Assembly (NCBI GenBank): GCA_001051155.2
Contig: JYIP02000002.1
Location: forward strand, 4,409,583 to 4,473,582
Reading direction: 5' to 3'
Length of the DNA: 64,000 nt
DNA from: Chrysoporthe austroafricana
Lineage: Eukaryota; Ascomycota; Sordariomycetes; Diaporthales; Cryphonectriaceae
Shown here: piece after piece, positions 1 through 9,903 of the stretch
Layout: each line of letters starts with the position of its first letter
Numbering within the stretch: the first letter of the stretch is position 1
Notes under the pieces: generated by a model
Told to the model about the DNA's origin: nothing
The model's database searches: none
What the model saw: the letters and a program-made list of their open reading frames with translations, nothing else
Made by a program: the position numbers and the translations under genes

Positions 1-368
1 TGCTGGTCCTGCGCGCCGCGCATCTGCCGCGCGCGCCGGGCCCTGTCCCGGGCCTTGGCGGCCGCGGCGGCGCCGTCGTCGCGGTCCCCGGCATCACGGT
101 CGGAGGGCGGCGCGTCGTCGTCCTCCTCCTCCTCTGCCCCGCCCCCTCCAGCATGCTGAGTGTGGGCCGGCCGGATAGGCCGGTGCGGGAAGTTTGGTAT
201 GTACGTGGACGGCAGCAGGTCGTTCTCCGTCAACCCTGCGACGCGGAGCTGTTTGATCGTGCTCTCGCTGTGTGAGAGGGGGTTGATGGCGTCCGCGGGC
301 AGGGGCTGGGAGGAGCGGCTGGTGGTGCTGAAGACAGACGGGGACCGCCTGCGCTTTTGAGAGGCCAT
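1..368 (-). CDS. Unidentified protein, N-terminal part (runs off the left edge)
   Basis: An open frame starts at the ATG at 368-366 and stays open to the window edge, giving 122 codons. The N-terminus is basic and Ser/Pro-rich (MASQKRRRSPSVFSTTSRSS), followed by a segment with conserved-looking spacing (INPLSHSESTIKQLRVAGLTEN), then an acidic run (EEEEDDD) and an Ala/Arg/Asp-rich region at the edge. I do not recognise the family. A KRRR stretch at the start and acidic low complexity would suit a nuclear protein, but that is inference. The start is chosen because it is the first ATG in a frame without stops and with coding-like third-position GC. The rest of the gene lies outside the window. 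Confidence 0.55.
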   Translation of the reverse strand, partial: MASQKRRRSPSVFSTTSRSSQPLPADAINPLSHSESTIKQLRVAGLTENDLLPSTYIPNFPHRPIRPAHTQHAGGGGAEEEEDDDAPPSDRDAGDRDDGAAAAAKARDRARRARQMRGAQDQ

Positions 369-1099
369 TTGTTTCAAATTTGGCCCGTCGCAATGGTCGG
401 GAGAAGACTATTGGTGGTGTTGTTGTTTTGCTCAACGAGGCCGGTCCATCAGCGTGGGCTGAACCTCTTGTGAGGACCTTCCTGTGTTGCCAGGGTCAAT
501 CTTCAATTGGGGGCCCGGATGTTAGACATCTCACGTATGCCATCGCACGGGGACTGCACAAGCTGGAATACCGAGAGCGTTGTCGCTTCTGTGCGGTAGG
601 CGGGAGGTAAGTTGAAGTTCTTGCGGGTTGCTGAAAATTTGCCCCGCGATACTTTTAAGAATCATGCAATCGGCCCAAATCGAACACCACAGATCTCACC
701 ACATAATTATCTGAGGACGCCATCTTCGTCTATATCTCGAAGATTTTAAGATCATGCACTTTGCTTGTACGTAATACATTGCTGTGCTACTCTTGAGGCC
801 ATCTTGCGCAGTGCCTATTCACGAAGGTCTGTGTCTAGTGTGATTGATGGCTAAGCGAAGAATCTCTCTTCCAGTTCTATTCCTTCGTCTTGTTCAGGAC
901 GACCCTGCAAAGTCTCTTGATACATAAATCCGATGGCACAGATGAGTTCTATCCACCCTCTCGTTAACGCCGGTCGTAAATTCTTCTTTTTCCTGTATGC
1001 ACCCTGTCCCATCTATATGCCATCCCATACTCGTACAATGACTAAGTGCTCTGGGGGTATCTTTCCTGTGATCTTTGCATGCAACTAAAAGACAGACGC
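369..1099. other. Intergenic: promoter side of the left-edge gene and 3' flank of mme1
   Basis: About 730 bases without a supportable gene. The stretch from 610 to 1080 is lower in GC than the flanking genes, as expected for untranslated and promoter DNA. Short open frames on the plus strand here have no recognisable motif. Confidence 0.5.
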
Positions 1100-2364
1100 C
1101 TATTCCAACGCCCTCTCACTTGCAAACGGCGACCACGCGTCCAGCTTGCGCAGCAGCGTCTGGTATAAGAAGAGCATGCACCCGCTCTGTATGCTCGTCC
1201 ACACGAAACGTGGCCCTACGCCGCGGAACCACCCACCTAAACCTTCGGTCTTGTAGATCATCCTTAGCCCCATGATCACCGATGACGTTTCTAGAGTCGC
1301 GGCTCCTGGTCGAGGGGTATGCGTCGATGGGGATGACGTGGAGATCAGGCGTTTTGCGGCTTCCTTCACCTTTGCCGCATCTGTTGCCTGTGAGATGTGG
1401 GGGTCCACGGTGCCCTTGGGAGTCTTGTTCGATATCGATATCGAGGCTTTGGCAGATTCCGTCCCCGGGTTGACCTGAGTTTGCAGGCGGGTCTTGACGA
1501 CGTCCAGGGGGCACGTCATCGCGCCCGCGAGACCACCTCCGGCCGCACCCGTGAGGAACTCGAGAGGCGTGCCGAGCTCGTTGGCCCCTTTCCACTGTAC
1601 AGCCCAGTCCCTGAACTGCTCCCAGAACATAAACTGTAGGGCGGAGAACGGGAGGTCGCGGGAAAGTGTAGCCTGGTAGCCGTAGAACAGCGCCGAGAAG
1701 CCCTCTGTGCGCACGATCGTTCTTGCGGCGTCGACGGTATTGCGGTAGTTGTAGCCAGAGTAGAAATGGGGGTTGTTGTAGCGGCCCTGGAGCTGTAGTC
1801 GGGTCTTGAGGACTTCGGTGGGCACGTAGACGACGGACGCGGCCAGGTCACCGATGAAACCTGCGCCGAGCAGTTAGTTGCCTGCAGAGGCCTGTGCGAG
1901 GGGTCAGTTGAGGCGGACATACCGGCTGTGAGGTATGCAAGGTTTGGCTGCATGCCACGGTCGATTAGGTTCCGCTTGGTGAACTCATATGTCCCGAAGA
2001 ACAGTACTGTCCCCGGAAACGAGCCTAAGAGCGCCGGAAACCAGCCGCCATAGAGACCCCTCCTCACACCCTCTTGCCGCAATATCGTGTAGTATGAGGA
2101 GCCGAGGGACGTGTATTTGGGAGGGATGTGAGGGTCGCCCTGCTGCCGTGTCTTGACCGTGTCTAAGGAGTGCATGAGCATGTCGCCGGTGGTTCCCCCG
2201 AGGCCGCCGGCGATCATGGCCTGGAAGAGACGAACTCGATCAGCATTTTTCTCGACGAGGCGGTCCCAGCCAGACCAGCAGGCCGGCGGAAGCGGCGGCG
2301 TTTGTTTGCATACATGTATATAGGGCGGGTGACCCTCATATTCTTCGTTCGCATCGGGTGTCAT
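1100..2364 (-). CDS. mme1: Mitochondrial carrier, Mme1 type (magnesium exporter family)
   Basis: Two exons, complement(join(1100..1860, 1923..2364)), encode 400 aa. The 62-nt intron has GTATGT donor, CTAAC branch and GCAG acceptor and splits a Gly codon between YLTAG and FIGDL, which restores an uninterrupted carrier. Three carrier repeats carry the Px[DE]xx[KR] signature: HSLDTVKTRQQG in the first (normally Pro, here Ser), VPTEVLKTRLQLQG in the second and CPLDVVKTRLQTQ in the third. Residue order throughout matches yeast YMR166C/Mme1, an inner-membrane carrier implicated in magnesium export, including GVRRGLYGG, SGYNY, RDLPFSALQF and GVGPRFVWTS. The loop before the last repeat is longer than in yeast and Ser/Thr/Ala-rich. 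Substrate is inferred from orthology only. The start at 2364 is the first ATG in frame; the short stretch before the first helix is variable in the family. Confidence 0.88.
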
Positions 2365-3154
2365 ATCCCGAGATACATGCGTCCTCCTTCAACGAAAGAT
2401 TTCTGGATGGAGGGGCGGGCTAGGGTCGCATGGCGGTGCGACGCAGCGGAGGGAAAGGCTTCGCGCCGTGGAAAGATCTGGGCGAGACCGAACCGCGGCA
2501 GATCCAATTGGCAGGGCACACGGGCGGAGGGAAGGAGGACTGGCCGCAGTTCGAGCGAGGAGCCCGGAGCGAATGTCGCGGGCACGGACGGAGCGAAGTG
2601 AGGCGGTGGACAGGAGTTGAGTTGTCGAGAAACTGCCTTATAAAATTCGGCAGTGAGCAAAAAGCCAGGCTAGGCTAGACAGATTTCGACCGAGGGCACT
2701 TTGGGCGGCAGGCTGGCCTCGCCACGGTTACCCGTGGTCTGTGCTGTACTATGGGTACTACACTGTATGTACCATGTACAGCACTAATACAGTGAGTGGT
2801 ACAGCGATGTCTGCTATCACAGATCGAGTGACCAGCCCTGCAACGTCACGATTCTCTGGGACAGTATTTTCCAACATTACGAAGCACTCAGACAATTAGA
2901 TAGCTATTGCCCATTACCGGTCGTCACCTTCCTGGACGGCCCCGACCGGCCGCTGGGCTCTAGGTTCCCAGGTACAAAACTCGGCCCCGAGTGCCCACAA
3001 CCTCCGAGAGATCAGATCTGACGGACACGCTCGGGGGTTCTGCAGGCCGGAGCCACCGACGCCTCCGGGCCATTCTCACGCCGGGGTTCGGTTCACCTGA
3101 GAGCATGTCCTCTGCTATGACGAGACTCATTTGAAGATGAGCGGCTCCCCGTTC
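2365..3154. other. Intergenic: mme1 promoter side and imp2 3' flank, with a hairpin
   Basis: About 790 bases with no supportable gene. It holds the mme1 upstream region and the 3' flank of imp2, and contains the inverted repeat at 2741-2784 listed separately. Confidence 0.5.
2741..2784. repeat. Imperfect inverted repeat (hairpin-capable)
   Basis: The left arm GTGCTGTACTATGGGTAC (2741-2758 region) pairs with the right arm GTACCATGTACAGCAC (2769-2784), giving about 16 base pairs with two single-base bulges around a loop of roughly 10 bases. It lies about 375 bp upstream of the mme1 start and 370 bp beyond the imp2 stop. Confidence 0.7.
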
Positions 3155-3777
3155 TCACTGTCTGGAAGCAACCAGCCTATCTGGGTGTTCCCACCACCTC
3201 ACTTTGCCGGCCTTGCGCCATGGCCACAAGATGTGCGTAACACGCCCCTGGATAAGCCGGATCGAAATTGGACCGTACATGTTGCTGTCCTGCGTCAGCT
3301 TGCCCCCCTCGTCGCCCTCGACCCAGACGTGATTTGGCGGCACGCGGATATACGGGCTCGGGAACGGAGGCCGGGTGTGCACGAGGTCTCCTGGGAGCCC
3401 GACGATGCGCTTCGTGGTGAGCGCATCGGGCTTCAGTGGGTTGCTGCGAGCATCGTCATGAGCCACGGATATCGACGCCTCTATGCTGGGCTTGCGGTGA
3501 CTCACTGAAACGTGATGATCATGCCCTTCTGCAGGTTCTGTTGCGCATATAGCTTCTGCGTCAGGCACACGTCGGACCGCGTTGTCTCATTGTACCGCTC
3601 GTTGAAGTAAGGCGACATAGAGGGCCCGCGGATCCTGACTACCTCGAAGACATGGTCTTTGACGAAGACGACGACGGGGATCCAGGGAAGCGTGACGAAG
3701 AGATAATGTGAGAAGTCCCGGGCGAATACCCTTGTCGAGCCCTTGAATCTCGCCCATGCCTGCGAACCCGCTGCCAT
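3155..3777 (-). CDS. imp2: Mitochondrial inner membrane protease subunit 2
   Basis: Two exons, complement(join(3155..3443, 3506..3777)), give 186 aa, close to the 177 aa of yeast Imp2. The 62-nt intron has a GTGAGT donor and GCAG acceptor. A membrane segment (residues about 24-40) precedes the S26 signal-peptidase signature GPSMSP, in which Ser53 is the catalytic serine, and TTKRIVGLPGD, in which Lys102 is the general base. VPPNHVWVEGD is the conserved substrate-side box. Imp2 works with Imp1 and Som1 in the inner membrane and removes sorting signals from intermembrane-space proteins such as cytochrome c1. The gene is divergent from the PPR-like gene, with 397 bp between the two start codons. 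The start is the only ATG ahead of the membrane segment that keeps the family length. Confidence 0.92.
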
Positions 3778-4174
3778 ATGTAGACACAGCGCCCAATGGG
3801 CTCATGAAGTGGATCGAGAAGTCATCGTTCGCCCGGAGGACGGGCTTTCCGGACGAGTCTGGTGTTGGGACGTTGGAGGCTTGCAGAGGCCGGCGAGCTC
3901 TTGGGGCCTCGCTGACGTAAACTCTGTCGCCAGGTCCTGTGCCGGCCGGCAGAAATTCACGTCAACCGCTGCGCGCGGTGGATCGACCCGAAAACCTCAG
4001 CCCACTCTTCAACCCACCTCAAGACCTGCAGCAGCTCTTGGACTGACCATCCGACCGCCCGCGCGCCTTGGATCGACGGCCGACACATTGCGCCTCCGTA
4101 TTGGCATGCTGACCGTTCCTCCCATCGCCGCATCGTCCGGTCGACAACCAAGGCGCAATGTCGATCGATAGGCC
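3778..4174. promoter_or_regulatory. Bidirectional intergenic region between imp2 and the PPR-like gene
   Basis: 397 bp separate two divergent start codons, both of genes with mitochondrial products. No factor-binding motif can be assigned with confidence. An out-of-frame ATG lies at 4158-4160, 17 bases before the chosen PPR start. Confidence 0.45.
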
Positions 4175-7100
4175 ATGTCCTTCTCGCTGCTCCGTGTGCC
4201 AAAGAAGGCAGCCCTGACAGCTCTACGCGGGCTCGTTGTAGGCACGTCATGCACACTCCTCCTCATCACAGAGGACCGCCGCCGCCGCATCAACAAGGCC
4301 CGCAATGCCATCCGGAATGCCGACAGGATTCGTTCGGCGAAGCAGTACCACGCGGCGCGGCTCGCCCTCGAAGAGCATGCCGTGAGCGCCGCCAAAAGTT
4401 TCGACGACGCCTTTCCTTCCCCCGTGGCTCAACGGATACGGACAGGCGACTACGAGGGCGAGCATGGACCACCAAGGCTAGCTCGTATGGGACGGAGCCC
4501 GTTGGACCAGCCTGTGGACGTGGAGAGGCTTGAAGACCCCATGCTCACCACCTCTGCGAACTCGTCTCTGCGGCGCAGGAGCAGGGATCACAACTGGCAG
4601 GGCGCGCCTGACCACACGACCCAGGCTAATACCGCGTGTGAAATCAACAACGAGGTTCCTCGCGCAGCTGTGCCAAGTCAGGGGCGTCCTCTCCCTCGCG
4701 CCTGGGGCTCCCAGGTCAGCCTCGGGAGCCAGCAGTTGTCGCTGGCTGTTTTCAGGCGGCCAGTGCCAATCAACCGGGGTTTCAGGAGATCGAAGCGGTC
4801 AAATCCTCCTTCTGCAGAGGTGCAGGATAAAAATGTCCACGAGTATGTACAGCGAATACAGGAGGCTATCAGATTAGGCGACACACCTAGTCTTGAGCGC
4901 GCAACAAATGCGCTGGGAGAGATCCTGCGGAAAAGAGACCTGGAAGCCGAGGAGAAGCAAGCGCTTGTACACACCGCTGCTTTACTTTGCTCCAAGTCCC
5001 AACAGGCTGGGCAGATAGAGCTTGCTGCCCGGGCTCTGCACTGTCTCGTCAGGCTTAGTCCACTGGCGATGGCCGACTACTACGCCTCAGACCCACAGCA
5101 TGTTATTGATCATGCGGTCTCAAGAGTGGAAGCGGAGGTCAACGAGTTAAGAGGCAAGGACGAAGAGACTACGAGGGACGAGCGGCTGGCTGCACGCGAG
5201 AAATTGGACCGGGCGATTGCATTACTCATGCCAAAGTTTACCGAAGGGAAGCCGTCGGCGTCGCGGCTTCGAGAATGGCTACCAGTGGCTGAGAAGTCCA
5301 TGAACCTTGCTTTGGACCTCGAGAACATGATAGAGCAGGCTTCCGATTTATTTTGGCGGATCCAGCACTACAACGGAGATCCGCAGGGCATTATTACCCG
5401 CCGTTTCCTTGAACGCCTCAAAGGACAGGGGAGATCGAAGCCCATCGTCAACACGTTCAATCTCGTGCGACACAGACTGGCTCGATTTGAGCCTGATACC
5501 TGGTATGCCATCGGCAATGTTGTCGCAGATGCGGTCGAGGATGCTCCTGGGCAGGATCCTGCAAAGGTTCTCAGGCACATGGCTGAATTTTGCCCAGTCG
5601 AGCTCTGCCTACCTCAGAAACCCCTCCGCACGACGTGGGTAACCAAGCTTCTGTACTGCCATTGGCAACGAGAGAGGAATTTTCAATCCACACTCGGGCT
5701 ATTGAAGCAATTCGAAGAGTTAGGGGGACTCAACCTGGTCGTTCATGCCAACGGGGTGTACCGGGTCATGATCCAGATTGCCGTGGAAGCTGAACAATGG
5801 ACAGACGTGGACGAGTTGCTGAGAAATCTCCAAGCTATCGAACCAAGTTCTTCCAAGGAAGCTCGCATCCTTGGGCTCCTCGCTCTGGCCAAGGCCAAGG
5901 TGGGCGACTGGAATGGCGTCTGGAACGAATTCAAGAGCATCGAGATCAAAGACCGGATTGAGGATGTGTTCTCGCCCGTCCTCCATGAATTCAATAAGAC
6001 GCACACAACGAGAGAAATGGAGGATTTTCTCAAGACCTACATCCAAGATCTGGAGATACCGATCAGCCCGTACATGGTGAACATGGTCGCGAATCGGTAC
6101 GGCGACATTCGAGACGCCCAATCCTTTGTGGAGTGGTTGGCGTACTGCAGCGAGAAGGGGTTCGAGATTGATGCGGCATTCGGCAATGCGATCATTGCCA
6201 ACTGCAGGAAGAAATGGGATTTCAGCTTCAACGACTTGGGCCTCATCTACCACACACTCCAGGGGCTCAGCCCTGACTTTGTGGACAATGTCACGGAGAA
6301 CGAGATGGTCTCCACCGGCTTGAGGACGCATCGCCGGGCGAAACCGACTTTTGTCAAAAGACAAATCGCCACGGTGGGGGCCAGGTTCCACAAATGGCAC
6401 CTAGCTGGAGACTCGAGCGACATGCGCGTGGATATGAAACAGGCCTTTGTGACGCGGAACTACAGAGCAGTACTGTGTATTTACAGAGCTGCATGCAAAC
6501 AGGGCGTTGCGCTGGACGACGGCCATCTGCGGCTCGCCGTCAAGGCCTGCCTGAAGCCTCGTGGCCGGCTGCAGGCCGCACTTGACATGATAAGAGAGAG
6601 CCAAGCGAAGGGCATGGACGTGAGCTCGGTGGTCACCCCGGTTTTCCTCTCGCAGCTGCATCAGATCTCTGCCGGGGACACATTGGACAAGGACAGTCTG
6701 CTCCGTCGAGTCCAAAACCTCATCGCCCGCTTTGAAGAGAACGACCTCAGCCTCGGGTATACAGCCCTGTTGCGCACAGCACACGTACTCCTGCAGGCTC
6801 GCCATCACCAGGGCGCGATCTCATTCGGACTCTCGGCGCTGGAGAAGAAAGGCATACCGTGTCCCGATGACATACCATCCTTTCAGCTGTTCATCTTGGC
6901 CTATGCGCACAACGCCAACGTCCAAGGTATGAAATGGACGATCGCGTCAGCTGTCCACATGCAGTATTACCACAAGGGAAGCATCTACAGGGCGCTCAAG
7001 GACGCCCGCAACCTCTTACAGAAGCAGATCCAGAGCTCGGATGTCAAAGAGGCGCTCCGGGTGGTCGAGCAAGGTCTTGACAAGGTGCGCCTCCAAAGAT

Positions 7101-7411
7101 ACAAGCTCAGCGAGGAGCGCCACACGATAGAGAAGGTCGCAATAGGGATCATGAAGAGGGCGGCGCTCGAGGCAGAGCGGCAGCCGGCAAGTGAGGAGGC
7201 CGTCCGGAAGCGAGATGAGGTCCTCCTGCGGCTTGAGGAGAAGGAGAGGCGCGAGGAGGAAGAGGAAGCGCGAAGAGAGGTCGCGAGGAGGAAGGAAAGG
7301 GAGGCCAGGCGCCTTGCTGCTGAGGAGCTACAGTGGCAGAATGGCGGAGAAGCTGACGCCATGGAGAGGATCCTCGAGGAGAGCAGGCACGAGATCTCGG
7401 GCGACTTTTGA
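4175..7411 (+). CDS. Large mitochondrial PPR-like helical-repeat protein
   Basis: A single exon of 1078 codons. The N-terminus has a hydrophobic stretch (LRGLVVGTSCTLLLI, about residues 17-31) followed by many Arg/Lys and few acids, typical of a mitochondrial presequence or inner-membrane anchor. The central 700 residues are made of paired amphipathic helices with PPR-like spacing, for example VYRVMIQIAVEAEQWTDVDE, ARILGLLALAKAKVGDWNGV and FGNAIIANCRKKWDFSFND. The last 70 residues form a charged coiled coil (EEKERREEEEEARREVARRK). Fungal PPR proteins bind organellar RNA and support stability or translation of particular mitochondrial transcripts; the target cannot be read from sequence. No member with a named gene is recognised. 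It is divergent from imp2, another mitochondrial gene. Start 4175 is preferred over the out-of-frame ATG at 4158. Confidence 0.8.
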   Translation: MSFSLLRVPKKAALTALRGLVVGTSCTLLLITEDRRRRINKARNAIRNADRIRSAKQYHAARLALEEHAVSAAKSFDDAFPSPVAQRIRTGDYEGEHGPPRLARMGRSPLDQPVDVERLEDPMLTTSANSSLRRRSRDHNWQGAPDHTTQANTACEINNEVPRAAVPSQGRPLPRAWGSQVSLGSQQLSLAVFRRPVPINRGFRRSKRSNPPSAEVQDKNVHEYVQRIQEAIRLGDTPSLERATNALGEILRKRDLEAEEKQALVHTAALLCSKSQQAGQIELAARALHCLVRLSPLAMADYYASDPQHVIDHAVSRVEAEVNELRGKDEETTRDERLAAREKLDRAIALLMPKFTEGKPSASRLREWLPVAEKSMNLALDLENMIEQASDLFWRIQHYNGDPQGIITRRFLERLKGQGRSKPIVNTFNLVRHRLARFEPDTWYAIGNVVADAVEDAPGQDPAKVLRHMAEFCPVELCLPQKPLRTTWVTKLLYCHWQRERNFQSTLGLLKQFEELGGLNLVVHANGVYRVMIQIAVEAEQWTDVDELLRNLQAIEPSSSKEARILGLLALAKAKVGDWNGVWNEFKSIEIKDRIEDVFSPVLHEFNKTHTTREMEDFLKTYIQDLEIPISPYMVNMVANRYGDIRDAQSFVEWLAYCSEKGFEIDAAFGNAIIANCRKKWDFSFNDLGLIYHTLQGLSPDFVDNVTENEMVSTGLRTHRRAKPTFVKRQIATVGARFHKWHLAGDSSDMRVDMKQAFVTRNYRAVLCIYRAACKQGVALDDGHLRLAVKACLKPRGRLQAALDMIRESQAKGMDVSSVVTPVFLSQLHQISAGDTLDKDSLLRRVQNLIARFEENDLSLGYTALLRTAHVLLQARHHQGAISFGLSALEKKGIPCPDDIPSFQLFILAYAHNANVQGMKWTIASAVHMQYYHKGSIYRALKDARNLLQKQIQSSDVKEALRVVEQGLDKVRLQRYKLSEERHTIEKVAIGIMKRAALEAERQPASEEAVRKRDEVLLRLEEKERREEEEEARREVARRKEREARRLAAEELQWQNGGEADAMERILEESRHEISGDF

Positions 7412-8397
7412 GGGCGCGTATGTCTATGATACCCTGGCGATGTGAAATGTATAGCTGTTGTGTGAGAGTCCACTACGTCTCTGCATCAAATTGATGTGGC
7501 GTTCTCGTCTACGACGATCAAGGCGATCTTACTCTAGTCACTTTCCGGCATCTGCACACTACACTTGGCGACCTCATCCTGCCCGAGCCATGTGTATGTC
7601 TGAATAGCCTCTGTGAGGCTGTTCCAGCGACCAGAAGCGAGCGCGACTTAGCGGCAGCATCGTCGCCTCACCCGCACTCGCAAATCCTTCTCCCTCGCCA
7701 TGGCCAGTCACGGTTTTCCGATATCTAACAGCATCCTTGCCAACATGCCACAACCGCCAACAAACCGAACGACAGGTAAAATTTGGCGGTCAGTCCATCG
7801 TCCCAAGGTCAGCTGCGCGCCGCGGCGATTGGCCAATCAGGCGCGGCGATAGCCGTGTGGTATGATAGTCTGGGCTCATCGAGGAAAATTCGCTAGGCAG
7901 CGGCAGGGGTCCCAGCGCTGAGGATGCAGGCCTTTTCCTGTCTGACGCGGTGCAACGAGCGCCACTGACTCTCTTGATTTAGTGGGCCCCGTTCTTAATT
8001 CCACAACGGCTGTCACCCACCCCAGAGTCAGATCGTACTCTGGTCTTTGCTTGTGAACATCACCCTATCAGGCTCTGTAAATACCACGAACCGACGAGAA
8101 GCAAAGAGGGGCTAACGCTGAAGGAGGAGGACCTGCTTTTATACACAGCTCTGGTCTCTGCTCCGCCGTCTTTCAACAGGCCTTCACTGCACTGCTCATC
8201 TGCAGAGCCGACCCTCCACCGACTCCTAAGATCCTGCGTCCTCCACGACGGGGCCAACTGTCGACACCTGCTGCTCCTTGGTCCCTGCAGCAGACCTGTC
8301 CCCGGACTCAACATCCTCGATCCCTCCTTGAGTGGTCTTTTGAACATCCCCTCGACCACACCCTGCATCTAGAGCGAATCACCCGCCCACATACACA
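7412..8397. other. Intergenic: 3' flank of the PPR-like gene and ERG1 promoter
   Basis: About 985 bases without a gene. It holds the upstream region of ERG1, including the CCAAT palindrome at 7828-7837. The last 25 bases before the ERG1 start read AATCACCCGCCCAC, a partial match to the fungal sterol regulatory element but not a full one. Confidence 0.5.
7828..7837. promoter_or_regulatory. Double CCAAT palindrome (ATTGGCCAAT) upstream of ERG1
   Basis: Two overlapping CCAAT boxes on opposite strands lie 561 bp upstream of the ERG1 start. The CCAAT-binding complex is known to modulate ergosterol genes in Aspergillus; a role here is inference. Confidence 0.35.
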
Positions 8398-9903
8398 ATG
8401 GCAACGACGACCTTCCAAGCCGACGAGGCCTCCCTCCGCGCCTCGCGCCGCGAAAAGTACCACGAGGCCGACGCGGTCGTTGTCGGCGCCGGCGTCTTCG
8501 GGTGTGCGGTTGCCTACGCCCTCGCGAACCAGGGGCGCAGCGTGATCCTCCTCGAGCGGTGGATGCACGAGCCGGACCGGATAGTGGGCGAGCTGCTGCA
8601 GCCCGGCGGGTGCGCGGCTCTGCGGAAGCTCGGGCTCGGCAACTGCCTCGAGGGCATCGACGCCGTGCCCTGCTACGGCTACCACATCCTGTTCCACGGC
8701 GACGAGGTGAACTTCCCGTACCCCTACACCAACGAGAAGGGCGAGGTCGTGTTGCAGGCGCAGAAGAAGGCCGGCGACGAGTACAAGCGCCCCGAGGGGC
8801 GGGGCTTCCACCATGGGCGGTTCATCATGCAGCTGCGGAGGAGCTGCCAGGCGCACCCCAACATATCGGTGTTCGAGACGGACGTGACGAGCACCATCGT
8901 CGGCGAGAACGGACCCGAGGTGCTGGGGGTGCAGACCAGGACGACGGATCCCGCGACCGGCGAGAAGAAGCCTGACTGCTTCTTCGGCAAGCTGACAATC
9001 ATCGCGGACGGCTACGCTAGCAAGTTCCGCAAGCAGTTCCTCGGCGTGCAACCGACGGTGAAGAGTCGCTTCTACGCGCTCGAGCTGATCGACTGCCCTA
9101 TCCAACCATCGGGATACGGGCACGTCAATATCGGCAAGGCGAGCCCGGTCCTTCTGTACGCGATCGGAAGCCACGAGACGCGCGCGCTGATCGATGTCCC
9201 GCTGGAGCATCCTGACACGGCGCCGGAGAAGGGCGGTGTCAGGAACTATATCCAGAACGTGGTCATGCCCACCCTGCCGAAAGAAGTCATTCCCAGCTTC
9301 GAGGCCGCGCTGGCCGACGGCAAGATCCCCAAGAGCATGCCCAACAGCTGGCTGCCACCGAGCCGGCAGGCCTCGAACCCCGGCGTGATGGTGCTGGGAG
9401 ACGCGATGAACATGCGGCACCCGCTCACCGGCGGCGGCATGACGGTCGCCTTCAACGACGTTATCGTCCTGTCCGACCTGCTCAAGAGCGTGCCCGACCT
9501 GGGCGACTACGCCGCGGTCAAGGGCGTGATGGGCAAGTTCTACTGGCAGCGCAAGTCCATGTCGAGCATCATCAACGTGCTCGCCATGGCGCTCTACAGC
9601 CTGTTCGCCGCGGACTCGCGCGAGCTCCGCGCCCTGCGGATCGGCTGCTTCAGCTACTTCCAGAAGGGCATCACAGAGGAGCCCACGGGCCTGCTGGGCG
9701 GGCTGATACAGAGGCCGTGGGTGCTGTTCCGGCACTTCTTCACCGTGGCGTTCCTGGCGATCTACCTGAACGCGTGCGACGTCGTGGGCAGCGGCGGGGT
9801 CCTGGGCATCTTCAAGCTGCCGGTGGCGATCATCGAGGGGTTCCTGATTCTCTGGAAGGCCTGTGTGGTGTTCCTACCGATCTTGTATCGCGAGGCGCTC
9901 TGA
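8398..9903 (+). CDS. erg1: Squalene monooxygenase (squalene epoxidase)
   Basis: A single exon encodes 501 aa. The enzyme uses FAD, NADPH via a reductase, and oxygen to turn squalene into 2,3-oxidosqualene, the first oxygen-requiring step of ergosterol synthesis, at the ER and lipid droplets; it is the target of allylamines such as terbinafine. The Rossmann FAD motif VVVGAGVFGCAVAYAL is at residues 25-40, the family signature ERWMHEPDRIVGELLQPGG follows, and the second FAD site reads GDAMNMRHPLTGGGMTVAF near residue 330-355. The C-terminus is hydrophobic, as expected for ER anchoring. Length agrees with fungal Erg1 (about 480-510 aa). The start is the first ATG after the upstream stops, in a good context (ACACAATGG). 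ERG25 of the same pathway lies 27 kb away. Confidence 0.97.
   Translation: MATTTFQADEASLRASRREKYHEADAVVVGAGVFGCAVAYALANQGRSVILLERWMHEPDRIVGELLQPGGCAALRKLGLGNCLEGIDAVPCYGYHILFHGDEVNFPYPYTNEKGEVVLQAQKKAGDEYKRPEGRGFHHGRFIMQLRRSCQAHPNISVFETDVTSTIVGENGPEVLGVQTRTTDPATGEKKPDCFFGKLTIIADGYASKFRKQFLGVQPTVKSRFYALELIDCPIQPSGYGHVNIGKASPVLLYAIGSHETRALIDVPLEHPDTAPEKGGVRNYIQNVVMPTLPKEVIPSFEAALADGKIPKSMPNSWLPPSRQASNPGVMVLGDAMNMRHPLTGGGMTVAFNDVIVLSDLLKSVPDLGDYAAVKGVMGKFYWQRKSMSSIINVLAMALYSLFAADSRELRALRIGCFSYFQKGITEEPTGLLGGLIQRPWVLFRHFFTVAFLAIYLNACDVVGSGGVLGIFKLPVAIIEGFLILWKACVVFLPILYREAL

Noticed and set aside
94..435. Open frame on the minus strand overlapping the left-edge gene
   Set aside because: It is out of frame with the better candidate starting at 368 and has the Arg/Pro/His composition typical of a shadow frame.
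8376..8389. Sterol regulatory element just before the ERG1 start
   Set aside because: AATCACCCGCCCAC differs from the fungal consensus RTCABSCCAY at the core, so it was not listed as a site.
8308..9735. 475-codon open frame antisense to ERG1
   Set aside because: Composition (His, Arg, Ala, Val, Leu) is that of the reverse strand of a GC-rich gene; no motifs.
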